The notes under the pieces were generated by a model. It was not told the origin of the DNA, did no database searches, and saw only the letters and a program-made list of their open reading frames with translations. The translations under genes and the position numbers were made by a program. A DNA stretch of 64,000 bases from Candidatus Zixiibacteriota bacterium. Lineage in GTDB: Bacteria; Zixibacteria; MSB-5A5; WJJR01; JAJRUJ01. The stretch's first letter is position 1; every line of letters begins with the position of its first letter. The stretch lies in the NCBI GenBank assembly GCA_020051695.1, contig JAGVQM010000026.1, positions 1 through 64,000 of the forward strand, given 5' to 3'. Positions 28,548-37,321 of the stretch are shown here, piece by piece.

Positions 28548-29582
28548 TTAATGCGGTGGGTTCACCGGCTGTGGCGCCGGGCTGGTGACCTGCGCCTCGC
28601 GCAGGTATTGCGCGGCGTCCTCCGGCGGAGTGGGATTGATATAAAAACCGGTGCCCCACTCGAAACCGGCGACACGCGTCAGCTTGGGAATAAGTTCAAT
28701 ATGCCAGTGATACTGCAGCCCGTGTTCGCTGGTGTGCGGTGCGGCATGGATCATGTAATTGTATGGCGGATTGTTCAGCACCGTGCTAATCCGCCACAGA
28801 CAATCTTTCAATACTGCCGCCAGCGATTCAATCCGGTCATCGCCGATCTTCACAAACCGCGATTCGTGCTGCTTCGGTAACAACCAGGTCTCAAAGGGAA
28901 ACCTTGGCGCAAACGGCTCAATGGCCACGAATGAATCATTTTCCGAAATCACCCGGATTTTGTCGTTCAATTCCTGCCGGACAATATCGCAAAAGATACA
29001 CCGTTCCTTGTATTCAAAGTATTTATGCGCCCCGCTCAGTTCCTCGGCGACCCGCTTGGGGACCACCGGCGTGGCGATGAGCTGGGAATGGGAATGCGAC
29101 AACGACGCTCCGGCGGCCACCCCCTTGTTCTTAAAGACCATGACATACCGAAACCGGGAGTCTTTTTCCAGGTCGAGCACGCGTTCGCGGTACATCCACA
29201 ATACTTCGGCGACTTGTGAGATCGACATCGATTCCAATTCCTGCTCGTGATTGGGCGTTTCGATAATGACCTCGTGCGCTCCGATCCCGTTCATCTTGTC
29301 GAAAATTCCCACGCCTTCCCGTTGCAGGTCACCCTCGATTTTCAAGGCGGGGAATTTATTGGAAATCGTCCGCACCCGCCATCCCGGGGTGTTCGGGTAT
29401 GTGCCGTGTTCACGGAGGGTCAGGATTTCCGGCGGGGTCGCGCTCTCGTTTCCCGGACAAAACGGGCAGATTCGGGAATCGACTCGATCGGTGCGAGTCG
29501 GGAAATCGGTTGGTCGTTTGCCGCGCTCCGTTGCGATAATTACCCAACGTCCAATCACAGGATCTTTTCGTAATTCCGGCAT
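28548..29582 (-). CDS. galT: Galactose-1-phosphate uridylyltransferase family (GalT, HIT superfamily)
   Basis: A 344-aa protein. It begins PELRKDPVIGRWVIIA and has two zinc CxxC pairs, ICPFC and RCIFC, as in GalT. The catalytic histidine segment is LSHSHSQLIATPVVP, where the middle residue of the usual H-P-H is Ser. The tail HWHIELIPKLTRVAGFEWGTGFYINP matches the second histidine block. GalT swaps UMP between UDP-glucose and galactose-1-phosphate. Because the gene sits directly before glgA, a role with ADP-glucose (the ADP-glucose phosphorylase branch of the same family) is also possible. Confidence 0.85.
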   Translation of the reverse strand: MPELRKDPVIGRWVIIATERGKRPTDFPTRTDRVDSRICPFCPGNESATPPEILTLREHGTYPNTPGWRVRTISNKFPALKIEGDLQREGVGIFDKMNGIGAHEVIIETPNHEQELESMSISQVAEVLWMYRERVLDLEKDSRFRYVMVFKNKGVAAGASLSHSHSQLIATPVVPKRVAEELSGAHKYFEYKERCIFCDIVRQELNDKIRVISENDSFVAIEPFAPRFPFETWLLPKQHESRFVKIGDDRIESLAAVLKDCLWRISTVLNNPPYNYMIHAAPHTSEHGLQYHWHIELIPKLTRVAGFEWGTGFYINPTPPEDAAQYLREAQVTSPAPQPVNPPH

Positions 29583-29631
29583 AGATCTGTCTCCACCAAC
29601 GGCCCACCCGCCAATCCGGGACTTGCCAGGT

Positions 29632-30915
29632 TCAACCTCTCAAAAACAGCTCTCGGTGCTTCCGGGATTGGGCAAAAATACTGTCGAACAGCCGCGCCTG
29701 CGCGCCGGTGAACGGCACATTCCGCCGCCGACAGACCGCTTCGGCTGTTTGCCGGGCTTTTGCCGGATGATGCTCCACAAACGCTCCGTTGCCCCCCCAG
29801 ATAAACTCCGGGATGTACTTGGGAATTACACCGTGCCCGCCGAAAATGTTTCCGGCAAAACCGATCATGCCTCCGGTCGGGAGGAGTGTTCCAATCCCCG
29901 TCTTTGTATGATCGGCCAGGAACGAACCGACCTTGATTTCACCGGTATTGACCGATACTCCGCGTTGCGTCACCTTGACCGGGCCGTAATTGTTTTTCAA
30001 ATCCGAATTGGTGGTCATTGCTCCCAGGTTGACCCATTCGCCCACCAGACTGTGTCCCAGGAACCCGTCATGGTGTTTATTGGCCCAACCCAAAAAGACC
30101 GAGGCCTCGACTTCACCGCCGACCCGGCAGGCCGGCCCGATTGTCGACCCGGCCCGTATCTTACTGCCAAAAATCACCGAGTTTTCACCGAGCGCAGCCG
30201 GACCCTCAACATAGGTATGCGGGTCAATCCTGACATTGGCGCCGAGGATGATCGGCCCCCCGCGAGCATCGAGCACGACCTGAGGCCCGACTTGTGCTCC
30301 TGCTCCGTGGTAGATACTCCCCGGCTCGAGAAAATGCGCACCGTTCTTCGCCTCAGCGGTCATCAGACATTCCGGCTCTCTGGCCGCCAGGGTGTCAAAA
30401 TCGGCTGCGATTTGTTCAGGGTTACAATTAACCACATCCCATAAATGATCGATGACCACACCGGGGACCTCATGTGCCCCAGCGTCGGTTTCGGGAAAAT
30501 CACCGGTCCCGCCTGAATCCAACCAGCGACACACACCGGGATGAAGCGGTTGCCTGCCCGTGTCGATTCGCAAACCGACTGTTCGCCCTGCGCAATGTAA
30601 TAATACATCGCGGGATAGCTCATGTAAATTAAAGTGGCACTTGCGAGGTAACAGCCAACGTGCGTCGAGGACCCAGATATCCGCATTTCCCCAATCAACC
30701 ATTCGATTCACCGGGTGTCCGGTGCGTTCGGCAACTACTTCGGCTAATTCCGTCTGGCAGAAAAAGTGCAGTAGATCCGGTTTCAGCCACGCAGCCCATT
30801 TCTCCCATAACAGGGTCGCCCCACAGCGGAGCATATACGGCGGCCGTGAGACGCATATCGGCCACAAGGCGTCGACCGCCGGTCCTTCGACAACCAGTAG
30901 CACACGTTTTTTCAT
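29632..30915 (-). CDS. Alternative GlmU-type sugar nucleotidyltransferase/acetyltransferase
   Basis: A 427-aa protein of the family seen in Bacteroidetes in place of classic GlmU. The N-terminal part has the sequence RPPYMLRCGATLLWEKW (24-40), which matches the R-x-G-x-x-x-x-x-EKW start of that family. The second half is a left-handed hexapeptide-repeat domain (GPQVVLDARGGPIILGANVRIDP...) closing with DHTKTGIGTLLPTGGMIGFAGNIFGG. By family it would make UDP-N-acetylglucosamine or a related activated sugar for the cell envelope. It overlaps the upstream cation efflux gene by 4 nt (ATGA). Confidence 0.8.
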   Translation of the reverse strand: MKKRVLLVVEGPAVDALWPICVSRPPYMLRCGATLLWEKWAAWLKPDLLHFFCQTELAEVVAERTGHPVNRMVDWGNADIWVLDARWLLPRKCHFNLHELSRDVLLHCAGRTVGLRIDTGRQPLHPGVCRWLDSGGTGDFPETDAGAHEVPGVVIDHLWDVVNCNPEQIAADFDTLAAREPECLMTAEAKNGAHFLEPGSIYHGAGAQVGPQVVLDARGGPIILGANVRIDPHTYVEGPAALGENSVIFGSKIRAGSTIGPACRVGGEVEASVFLGWANKHHDGFLGHSLVGEWVNLGAMTTNSDLKNNYGPVKVTQRGVSVNTGEIKVGSFLADHTKTGIGTLLPTGGMIGFAGNIFGGHGVIPKYIPEFIWGGNGAFVEHHPAKARQTAEAVCRRRNVPFTGAQARLFDSIFAQSRKHRELFLRG

Positions 30916-31817
30916 TCCGTCGTGTTCACTCCCTCTGGCGCCGCGCGGAACGTTTCCAGCGGCTCGACATGTACGATGACATCCTGGACCTCGGGGTGGC
31001 GTTCCAGCACCGCTCTCCGGGCGCGTCCGGCGACCTCATGCCCCTCATATACCGATAATGTGCCGTCGACCAGGATTTCAGCATAGATGATAAACTTGCT
31101 GCCCAGGGTCCGCGCGCGAGTGTGGTGCAGACCCTTCACGGCGGCGGTCTGGGTCAGTGTCTGTTTGATCGGGTCCAGCATTGCGGCATCCGGCTGGCCG
31201 GACATCAGGATATAGACATTATCATATAAAATACGGATCGCGTGGTACATGATCAGCGCTGCGACCCATAACGCGGCCAACGGGTCCAGAATCGGCCAGC
31301 CGATCCGTGCGGCAAAAATGCCGATTAAAGCGCCCGAGGTGGCCAGCACATCGGATTTATGGTCGATGGCGGTTGCATAAACTGCCGGCGAACGAGTCAG
31401 TTGTGCGACGCGGAATGTATATTTATATAGAACAGTTTTGGCGATGATAACACCTGCAGCCACAATTACGGGCAAGAGCGTTGGTGAATGCAACCCACCC
31501 CCGCGCAAGGCGGTCCAAGCGTGTTCGGCCACGAAAATACCGGTGCTGAATACGACCACGCCGACAAATAACGCGGCCAGGACATCCGCGTTGCCGTGCC
31601 CGTAGGGATGGCCGCGGTCCGGGGGACGGTGTGAAATCCAGTTTCCCACCCAGGCGACAACCGATGAGATGATATCGACGAGGGAGTTGATGCCGTCGGC
31701 GACCAGCGCCCGGGAATTGCCCACGATGCCCGCAAAAAGTTTCACCGCGGCCAGCAGGCCGTTTGCCACCACACAGATCCTCAAGCAAACGATAGCTGAA
31801 TCCAGTCCCGACATCAT
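30912..31817 (-). CDS. Cation diffusion facilitator (CDF) metal efflux transporter
   Basis: A 301-aa membrane protein. TM2 carries ALVADGINSLVDIISS, the D-x-x-x-D metal site of CDF proteins; TM5 has ATAIDHKSDVLATSGALIG with the second H-x-x-x-D pair. The cytoplasmic C-terminal domain (about 205-295) ends EVQDVIVHVEPLE, as in Zn/Fe/Mn CDF transporters. It exchanges divalent cations for protons. It is the first gene of the operon running down to greA, with a promoter at 31869-31841. Confidence 0.92.
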   Translation of the reverse strand: MMSGLDSAIVCLRICVVANGLLAAVKLFAGIVGNSRALVADGINSLVDIISSVVAWVGNWISHRPPDRGHPYGHGNADVLAALFVGVVVFSTGIFVAEHAWTALRGGGLHSPTLLPVIVAAGVIIAKTVLYKYTFRVAQLTRSPAVYATAIDHKSDVLATSGALIGIFAARIGWPILDPLAALWVAALIMYHAIRILYDNVYILMSGQPDAAMLDPIKQTLTQTAAVKGLHHTRARTLGSKFIIYAEILVDGTLSVYEGHEVAGRARRAVLERHPEVQDVIVHVEPLETFRAAPEGVNTTE

Positions 31818-31840
31818 GCCTCCCGCTTGCGCGAGCTGGT

Positions 31841-31869
31841 AGTATATATGATCGACGAATCCTAATCAA
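31841..31869 (-). promoter_or_regulatory. Promoter of the cdf-glmU-galT-glgA-greA operon
   Basis: Read on the minus strand: TTGATT (31869-31864), a 17-bp spacer and TATACT (31846-31841). The transcript would start near 31834, 17 nt before the ATG at 31817. Confidence 0.55.
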
Positions 31870-31974
31870 TGCCCATCTGCCGACCATCCCCGGGAGCGCA
31901 CCCACCACCACGCGAACAGACGCCGGTTCCTGCCCGCCCGCGCGATGAACAACTCCCGCCATCGACCATTCAAA

Positions 31975-31999
31975 AAGCCCCGCGCGTGGCGCGGGGCTT
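31975..31999 (-). terminator. Terminator after the 266-aa TPR gene
   Basis: On the minus strand, the 11-bp perfect stem AAGCCCCGCGC / GCGCGGGGCTT with a 3-nt loop, followed by a run of T (complement of A 31972-31976). It lies 30 nt past the TPR gene stop. Confidence 0.88.
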
Positions 32000-32028
32000 C
32001 TCATGTCGTGAGTATGCCAAAGGTTGCG

Positions 32029-32829
32029 CTATTGCGATTCGAGCCACTCTCGGATGGATTTGATGATCCCGCGGGCTTCTTCGACTTGCTTGGACCATTT
32101 ACTCTTGCCCGTGGCTTTATCAACAAAGGCCTGATACGCCGCAATCGCGCCTTCATAGTCCTCCGCAAGCTGTTTGCTAATGGCCAGGTTGTACAGGGCG
32201 TTGATATAATCGGGCTTGATCTCCACGGCCTTTTGATAGGCCTTGATGGCCTCGCTGTTGTTTTTCTGGTCGCGATACAGATTGCCGAGATTGTAGTACG
32301 CCATGTAGTTTGCGGCATCCAGCCTGATGACCGCCTGGTACTGGCTCACCGATTTGGCCGACTGATTGGCGTCCTTGTAGGCCGAGGCCAGCATCATCAT
32401 CGTCGATACATTGGCGGAATCAAGCTTCAGCGATTTTTCATAGGCCTCGAGCGCCGAACTGTACTGTTTTCTTTTTTCTTCAATCTGGCCAAACGTTTTC
32501 CAGGCCATTGCGCTGGTCGAATCGAGCTTCAAAGCCGCCTGTAAATGTTCCGAGGCCTTAGCCATATCGCCCTTGTCAAAATACAACGCGCCGAGATTAA
32601 TGTGTGCGTCCCGGTAGTTCGGAGCCAGTTTGATTGCCGCTTCATATTGAGTGATGGCCACGTCGATTTTCTTCGCCTGGGAGGCCTCGACGCCGGCATT
32701 AAAATGCACTTTGGCCGTGTCGGGGATCTGTGCCCGGGCAATCTTTGCCGCGCAAACGACCACCATGCTCATGGTCAACACCATTGTGGCCATCCCGGCA
32801 GTTCGTTTAAGTACTTGGGTGTGCCTCAA
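32029..32829 (-). CDS. Exported TPR-repeat protein (266 aa)
   Basis: After an N-terminal signal segment (GMATMVLTMSMVVVCAAKIARAQ, 13-35) six to seven TPR units follow (about 40-245), each with the spaced Gly/Ala/Tyr/Pro pattern (for example AYYNLGNLYRDQKNNSEAIKAYQKAVEIKP). The last unit ends in a charged helix and WLESQ. TPR scaffolds bind other proteins; export suggests a periplasmic role in complex assembly. It is 104 bp from purE on the same strand and has its own terminator. No specific function recognised. Confidence 0.82.
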   Translation of the reverse strand: MRHTQVLKRTAGMATMVLTMSMVVVCAAKIARAQIPDTAKVHFNAGVEASQAKKIDVAITQYEAAIKLAPNYRDAHINLGALYFDKGDMAKASEHLQAALKLDSTSAMAWKTFGQIEEKRKQYSSALEAYEKSLKLDSANVSTMMMLASAYKDANQSAKSVSQYQAVIRLDAANYMAYYNLGNLYRDQKNNSEAIKAYQKAVEIKPDYINALYNLAISKQLAEDYEGAIAAYQAFVDKATGKSKWSKQVEEARGIIKSIREWLESQ

Positions 32830-32933
32830 AACCTACTCCTCCCCTGTTTAGTTCCTATCGCTGTTTACCAAAGTCTTATACAATGTAACGGGCCAAATTT
32901 CCCAATTGTTGCAATTTATTACGACACATGCGC

Positions 32934-33383
32934 TTACTCGGCACCGCGCCGTTTTTGAATTCTCTTCCGAACTTCATCGTTGCCTACGGCGATGATTTGG
33001 GCCGCCAGAATTGCGGCATTAATCGCCCCGTGTTTGCCGACAGCGACCGTCGCCACCGGCACACCGCGTGGCATTTGGACCGTCGATAGTAATGAATCCA
33101 ACCCGGATAACTCTGAGCCGGACAGCGGCACGCCAATGACCGGCCGATCGGTCAAAGACGCAACTACTCCGGCCAGATGGGCCGCCATTCCCGCGCCGCA
33201 GATAAACACCTTTGTCCCGTCGGCCGTTGCCTTTTCCACCAAGGCCTTCGTGCGCCGCGGCTGCCGGTGAGCGGAGGAAACCTCCAGGGCATAGGTGATG
33301 CCCAATTCGGCAAGTGTTTCCCCGGCCGTGGCCATAATCGTACGGTCGGATTCTGATCCCATCATAATTAGGACTTCCGTCAT
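32934..33383 (-). CDS. purE: N5-carboxyaminoimidazole ribonucleotide mutase
   Basis: A 149-aa class I PurE, converting N5-CAIR to CAIR in purine synthesis. It shows the family markers MGSESD (8-13), SSAHRQP (with the catalytic His) and CGAGMAAHLAGVVAS. The final residues are Arg/Lys-rich. It lies 50 bp downstream of purD in the same operon; purK is not in the window. Confidence 0.95.
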   Translation of the reverse strand: MTEVLIMMGSESDRTIMATAGETLAELGITYALEVSSAHRQPRRTKALVEKATADGTKVFICGAGMAAHLAGVVASLTDRPVIGVPLSGSELSGLDSLLSTVQMPRGVPVATVAVGKHGAINAAILAAQIIAVGNDEVRKRIQKRRGAE

Positions 33384-33433
33384 ATACTCACTCCGCCTAA
33401 AACTAACCGCCGGATTTTGGGGGTGGTCCCGTC

Positions 33434-34759
33434 CTAATAATCGCGCCGCCGAGTATAGTGCATTCTCCCCCGCGAGCGCGTACGTGCCTTCCGGTCCACC
33501 CCGGCCTTATACCCGATGTCACTGCGGTATTGCATCCCCTTGAACCGGACCTTGTCGATGGCCTCATAGGCCTTGGCTACCGCTCGTTCATACGAGCCGG
33601 CCACCCCCGTTATTCCCAGGACACGGCCGCCTGAAGTCACCACCTGCCCTTCGTCCAGCGTCGTGCCGGCATGAAAGATGTATGTATCCGGATCGGTGAC
33701 CGAATCCAGCCCGGTGATGGGAATTCCTTTATCATATTTTCCGGGATAGCCGCGCGAGGCCAGGATGACACAAACGGCGATTTCATCAGACCATTGGACC
33801 TGTTCCAGGTCCAACTCGCCTTCGATACAGGACATCATTATTTCAACAAGGTCCGACTGCAAAAGCGGCAGGACAACCTGTGTTTCCGGATCGCCGAAAC
33901 GGCAATTGAACTCGAGGACCCGTGGTCCGTCATCGGTCATCATCAGTCCGGCATACAGGCAGCCGGTAAACGGGCAGCCGTCCTGCCTCATCCCGTCAAT
34001 TGCCGGGCCAATCACGGTGCTGCCGACAAGCTCCATGATCTCCGGGTCCATAATTCTGGTCGGAGCGTAGGCGCCCATCCCGCCGGTATTTGGTCCCCGG
34101 TCCGCATCGAAAACGCGCTTGTGGTCACGGGCGGCAATCATCATCGAATATGTCCGGCCGTCGGCGAAGGCCATCACGCTGACTTCCTCTCCGGCCAGAC
34201 ACTGCTCGACCAGGATTTTTGAACCCGCCTCGCCAAAGGCCCGCTCGACCATCACTTTCTGAATCGCGGCCGCGGCGTCATCGGCAGACTCCGGTAACAA
34301 GACCCCTTTTCCGGCCGCGAGGCCATCGGCTTTGATCACTACCTGCCCGTCCTGCTCCCGGGCAAACTTGATGGCTTCGGCCGAGTCGGTGAACACCCTA
34401 TAGGGGGCGGTGGGGATATTGTACCGGCGCATCAAATCCTTGGCAAAAGCTTTGGAGCCCTCGATCGCCGCTGCCTTGCGGGTGGGCCCAAAAACGCGTA
34501 CCCCCGCATCACTCAGCGCATCGGTCAGGCCGCCGACCAAGGGTACCTCGGGGCCGATGACAACAAGATCGATTTTCCGCTCCCGGGCAAAGGCGCAGAT
34601 TGCCCCAAAATCAGCGAGGCGGATATTCACACACGAGGCAATCCGGGCCATGCCGGCGTTCCCCGGGATGGCATAAAGTTCCTCAGTGTGACGGCTTTTC
34701 TTCAAGGCCCAGCACAAAGTATGTTCTCGTCCGCCGCTGCCGATAACCAGGATGTTCAT
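33434..34759 (-). CDS. purD: Phosphoribosylamine-glycine ligase
   Basis: An ATP-grasp enzyme joining phosphoribosylamine and glycine. From the ATG at 34759 the protein is 441 aa and starts MNILVIGSGGREHTLCWAL, exactly the PurD N-terminus. An in-frame extension upstream (to 34915) lacks family similarity and is rejected. An AAGGGGGAAC ribosome site precedes the chosen start. ATP-grasp motifs include KADGLAAGKGV and RFGDPETQVVLPLL. The C-terminal tail ends YKAGVDRKARTRSRGRMHY-like, unusually basic. A TTGGGG-N17-TATACT pair about 25-50 nt upstream may be its promoter. Confidence 0.95.
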   Translation of the reverse strand: MNILVIGSGGREHTLCWALKKSRHTEELYAIPGNAGMARIASCVNIRLADFGAICAFARERKIDLVVIGPEVPLVGGLTDALSDAGVRVFGPTRKAAAIEGSKAFAKDLMRRYNIPTAPYRVFTDSAEAIKFAREQDGQVVIKADGLAAGKGVLLPESADDAAAAIQKVMVERAFGEAGSKILVEQCLAGEEVSVMAFADGRTYSMMIAARDHKRVFDADRGPNTGGMGAYAPTRIMDPEIMELVGSTVIGPAIDGMRQDGCPFTGCLYAGLMMTDDGPRVLEFNCRFGDPETQVVLPLLQSDLVEIMMSCIEGELDLEQVQWSDEIAVCVILASRGYPGKYDKGIPITGLDSVTDPDTYIFHAGTTLDEGQVVTSGGRVLGITGVAGSYERAVAKAYEAIDKVRFKGMQYRSDIGYKAGVDRKARTRSRGRMHYTRRRDY

Positions 34760-34922
34760 CGTCTTTGTTCCCCCTTCATCCGAGCAGTATATATAACTGT
34801 TCTCCCGCCCCCAAAAAAACCAAAAATTGATCCCGCTTTCCGCGGGGCGGGGATTTTCGACAAATCCGGGACTTCCGGCAAATTGGCCGAACCCTGGATC
34901 CCCACCGATTCTCAAAATACTC

Positions 34923-34951
34923 TTGCCGTTGAACGCAATTTGCTCTACACT
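34923..34951 (+). promoter_or_regulatory. Putative promoter giving a leaderless transcript for the transporter gene
   Basis: TTGCCG (34923-34928), a 17-bp spacer and TACACT (34946-34951). The expected start falls about 7 nt downstream, on the A of the ATG at 34958. No ribosome site is seen before that ATG, which fits a leaderless message. Confidence 0.45.
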
Positions 34952-34957
34952 CCGACC

Positions 34958-35641
34958 ATGGCGAATAGCGTCTTGTTCCTGATCTGGGCTTTCGTCTGCT
35001 TGAGCTTTGTCCTTATCGCCTTTCGCTTCGGCAAATGCTGGCTTTTTGGCATAGTGGTGGCCGATGTCATCCTGGCCAATATCTTTGTTGTTAAGGGAAT
35101 GGTATTATTCGGCCTGGCGGCCACCGGGGGGAATGTGGTCTATGCCTCAATCTTCCTGGCCACGGATATTTTGGCCGAACACTACGGATATAACACAGCC
35201 CGCCGCGCCGTATTCCTTGGCTTTTTTGCCTCGATCTTCTTCTTAGTCGCCACCCAGTTCACTTTGAAATTCGAACCTGCCGACTACGATATCGCGCAGC
35301 CGGCGTTTTCCACAATATTCTCCCTTACACCGCGGATAGTGATTGCCTCGATGATCGCCTACCTGATTAGCCAGAACCTTGCTATTTCATTATTTCATGC
35401 CATCAAACGACTTACGGGCGGCAGGCATTTGTGGTTGCGGAACAACGGCTCGACAATTGCCTCCCAATTTGTTGATACAGCTATATTTACACTGATTGCC
35501 TTCTGGGGTGTGTACCCGCACTTATTGGAAATGATCCTTTTTACCTGGCTGCTGAAAGTCATTGTTGCAATCTGCGGTACTCCCTTCATGTACCTTGCCG
35601 CCCATTTTAAACCGGACGACGCGGCTGACCACAGGGAATGA
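34958..35641 (+). CDS. yhhQ: Queuosine-precursor transporter-like (VUT/DUF165) membrane protein
   Basis: A 227-aa protein with six or so membrane helices. The family markers VVADVILANIFVVKGMVLFGL, VYASIFLATDILAEHYG and SQFVDTAIFTLIAFWG match the YhhQ/VUT group, which imports queuine-type precursors (preQ0/preQ1) for tRNA modification in the characterised members. The ATG at 34958 matches the family start (MANSVLFLIWAFVCLSFV); an in-frame extension to 34688 runs antisense over purD and is rejected. No ribosome site precedes the ATG; see the promoter entry. Confidence 0.85.
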   Translation: MANSVLFLIWAFVCLSFVLIAFRFGKCWLFGIVVADVILANIFVVKGMVLFGLAATGGNVVYASIFLATDILAEHYGYNTARRAVFLGFFASIFFLVATQFTLKFEPADYDIAQPAFSTIFSLTPRIVIASMIAYLISQNLAISLFHAIKRLTGGRHLWLRNNGSTIASQFVDTAIFTLIAFWGVYPHLLEMILFTWLLKVIVAICGTPFMYLAAHFKPDDAADHRE

Positions 35642-36115
35642 CCCACGCCATGTTCGAACAATTTGCCTCCTTTTGTTCCTGTTGGCGAAAGATGCGAATT
35701 TTCGGTTGACATGGTTGCTCCGATTCTCGTAGGTTGAATTGTGGAATCCGGGGATGACGACACCCTAGTGGTGATTGAACTTAAGCTATTGACTTAATAT
35801 CGATTAGATGTTTGCCCCGGGCGGAAGATTTTGAAAGGATCGATTTTCTAATGTATTGATAGTATAACCCGGTGTCGGGGAGGGTCAGACATCGGGTTGT
35901 GAAAACCAGGGCAGTACCCGGGAGTCGAGAAAATCGGCTCCCGTCCGTTACGGGGCAGCATGTAATCTAAATAATCATCCGCGGGCGCTCGTAACACTTG
36001 TTGCGGATCTTCGGTTTAATAGGTTTGTAATTGGTTTAAATATAATATGTTATCGCCATCAAGTGAAGTGCAGCAATAAATATCCGCCAGTCGCACCATT
36101 TGGGAGTTGGAAAAT
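35642..36115. other. Intergenic region before the CBS-like gene
   Basis: This 474-bp stretch has no convincing ORF. A TATAAT sits at 36041-36046 but without a clear -35 partner. A hairpin CGGGAG...CTCCCG is at 35919-35943, preceded by a G-rich section (35875-35918) that could fold further. No T run follows it and no known riboswitch consensus was recognised. The gene's ribosome site GGGAG is at 36102-36106. Confidence 0.4.
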
Positions 36116-37123
36116 ATGAGCAGTCAAACCGCAAGCCCTTGCCCACCGGCCATCAACGAAAATGTCCTGTCCCTCATCGGCAATACCCCGCTGGTCAAAT
36201 TGCAGAATGTTTGCGGCAGCGGCCCCCACACCGTGCTGGCTAAGCTGGAATTTCTTAATCCGTCCGGTTCGGTTAAAGACCGGATGAGTCTCTATATAAT
36301 TGAGGACGCTGAAAAGCAGGGTCTGCTCCAGCCCGGCGGGCTGATTATCGACAACTCCTCCGGCAATACCGCGGTCAGCGTGGCCATGATTGCGGCGATC
36401 AAGGGATATCGTTCGCTGTTCACCGTGCCGGACAAGACCTCGCAGGAGAAGATCGACTTAATCAAATCACTTGGCGCGGAAGTGGTTATCTGTCCGCACG
36501 AGGTTCCCCACGACCATCCCGATTCATATTATTCGACAGCACGCCGCCTGGCCGTTGAGCGCGGCGCGTTTTTGATCAATCAATATCATAACCAGAAGAA
36601 CATCGAAGCGCATTATCGGACCACCGGGCCGGAGATCTGGCGGCAAACCGGCGGCAAGCTCGACATTTTTGTGGCCGGCATCGGCACCGGCGGGACCTTC
36701 TCGGGCATTGCCCGTTACCTTAAGGAAAAAAATCCGGCAGTTGTGAATGTGGCGGTCGATCCGGTCGGATCGATTTTCTTCGACCATATTACTTCTGGGA
36801 AAAAAGTCGAGCCGGGGGGGTACAAAGTGGAAGGTATTGGTACAGATGTGCTTACCGGCGCGATGGATTTTTCGACTGTAGATAAAATCATCCAAGTCGA
36901 TGACAGGCAAGCATTTCTGGCGGCCCGCGACCTGGTTCGCCGGGAGGGGTTGCTGGCGGGCGGTTCCTCCGGGTCGGTCATTGCCGCAATCAACAAACTG
37001 ATTCCCTCCCTTTCTTCCTCGGTTGGAAAAACAATCGTGACCCTTCTCCCCGATTCCGGGATGCGTTATTTAAGCAAATTTCTAAGTGATTCCTGGATGC
37101 GTCAACACGGCTTTCGGGATTAA
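36116..37123 (+). CDS. Cystathionine beta-synthase-like / cysteine synthase PLP enzyme
   Basis: A fold-type II PLP enzyme of 335 aa. NPSGSVKDRMSL holds the PLP lysine, NSSGNTAVS the substrate loop, GTGGTFSG the phosphate loop and GGSSGS the pyridine-N contact. The segments HYRTTGPEIW, YKVEGIGTD and LPDSGMRYLSKFLSDSWM resemble cystathionine beta-synthase more than CysK, but there is no C-terminal CBS (Bateman) pair and no N-terminal heme region. It should condense serine, or an activated serine, with homocysteine or sulphide. The ATG at 36116 follows GGGAG by 9 nt; a TTG at 36107 lacks a ribosome site. No sulphur pathway gene is adjacent. Confidence 0.88.
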   Translation: MSSQTASPCPPAINENVLSLIGNTPLVKLQNVCGSGPHTVLAKLEFLNPSGSVKDRMSLYIIEDAEKQGLLQPGGLIIDNSSGNTAVSVAMIAAIKGYRSLFTVPDKTSQEKIDLIKSLGAEVVICPHEVPHDHPDSYYSTARRLAVERGAFLINQYHNQKNIEAHYRTTGPEIWRQTGGKLDIFVAGIGTGGTFSGIARYLKEKNPAVVNVAVDPVGSIFFDHITSGKKVEPGGYKVEGIGTDVLTGAMDFSTVDKIIQVDDRQAFLAARDLVRREGLLAGGSSGSVIAAINKLIPSLSSSVGKTIVTLLPDSGMRYLSKFLSDSWMRQHGFRD

Positions 37124-37169
37124 CGGCCAAATGCGGTAGATTCGTTTTTGATTTGCCGTGGATGGCATA

Positions 37170-37205
37170 GCGCCATTATGGCTGTCGGCAATGCCACTAT
37201 GGCGC
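37170..37205. repeat. Imperfect inverted repeat after the CBS-like gene
   Basis: GCGCCATTATGG (37170-37181) and CCACTATGGCGC (37194-37205) pair with two mismatches around a 12-nt loop. There is no T run, so a simple rho-independent terminator is unlikely; a 3' end structure or protein site is possible. Confidence 0.4.
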
Positions 37206-37293
37206 ATTGTTCGCTTATTACTCTCGGGGAAATTCTGATAATTTCCGCATACGTTGCCGAAAACATATTTTTTATAAAAAAACGAAAAAAAAC

Positions 37294-37321
37294 TTGACAT
37301 TGGCTAAAATCATGTTAAGTT
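37294..37321 (+). promoter_or_regulatory. Promoter of the 912-aa exported protein gene
   Basis: TTGACA (37294-37299), a 16-bp spacer and TAAGTT (37316-37321), with A-rich DNA just upstream that could act as an UP element. Leader length is about 330 nt. Confidence 0.55.

Noticed and set aside
29251-30444. 397-residue plus-strand ORF opposite galT and alternative glmU
   Set aside because: It covers two well-supported minus genes and has no recognisable domain.
34760-34915. 52-residue N-terminal extension of PurD
   Set aside because: The family start is the MNILVIGSGGREH segment, which has its own ribosome site; the extension runs over the promoter region.
34688-34957. 90-residue N-terminal extension of the queuosine-precursor transporter
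   Set aside because: It lies antisense to purD and its promoter region and is not part of the family.
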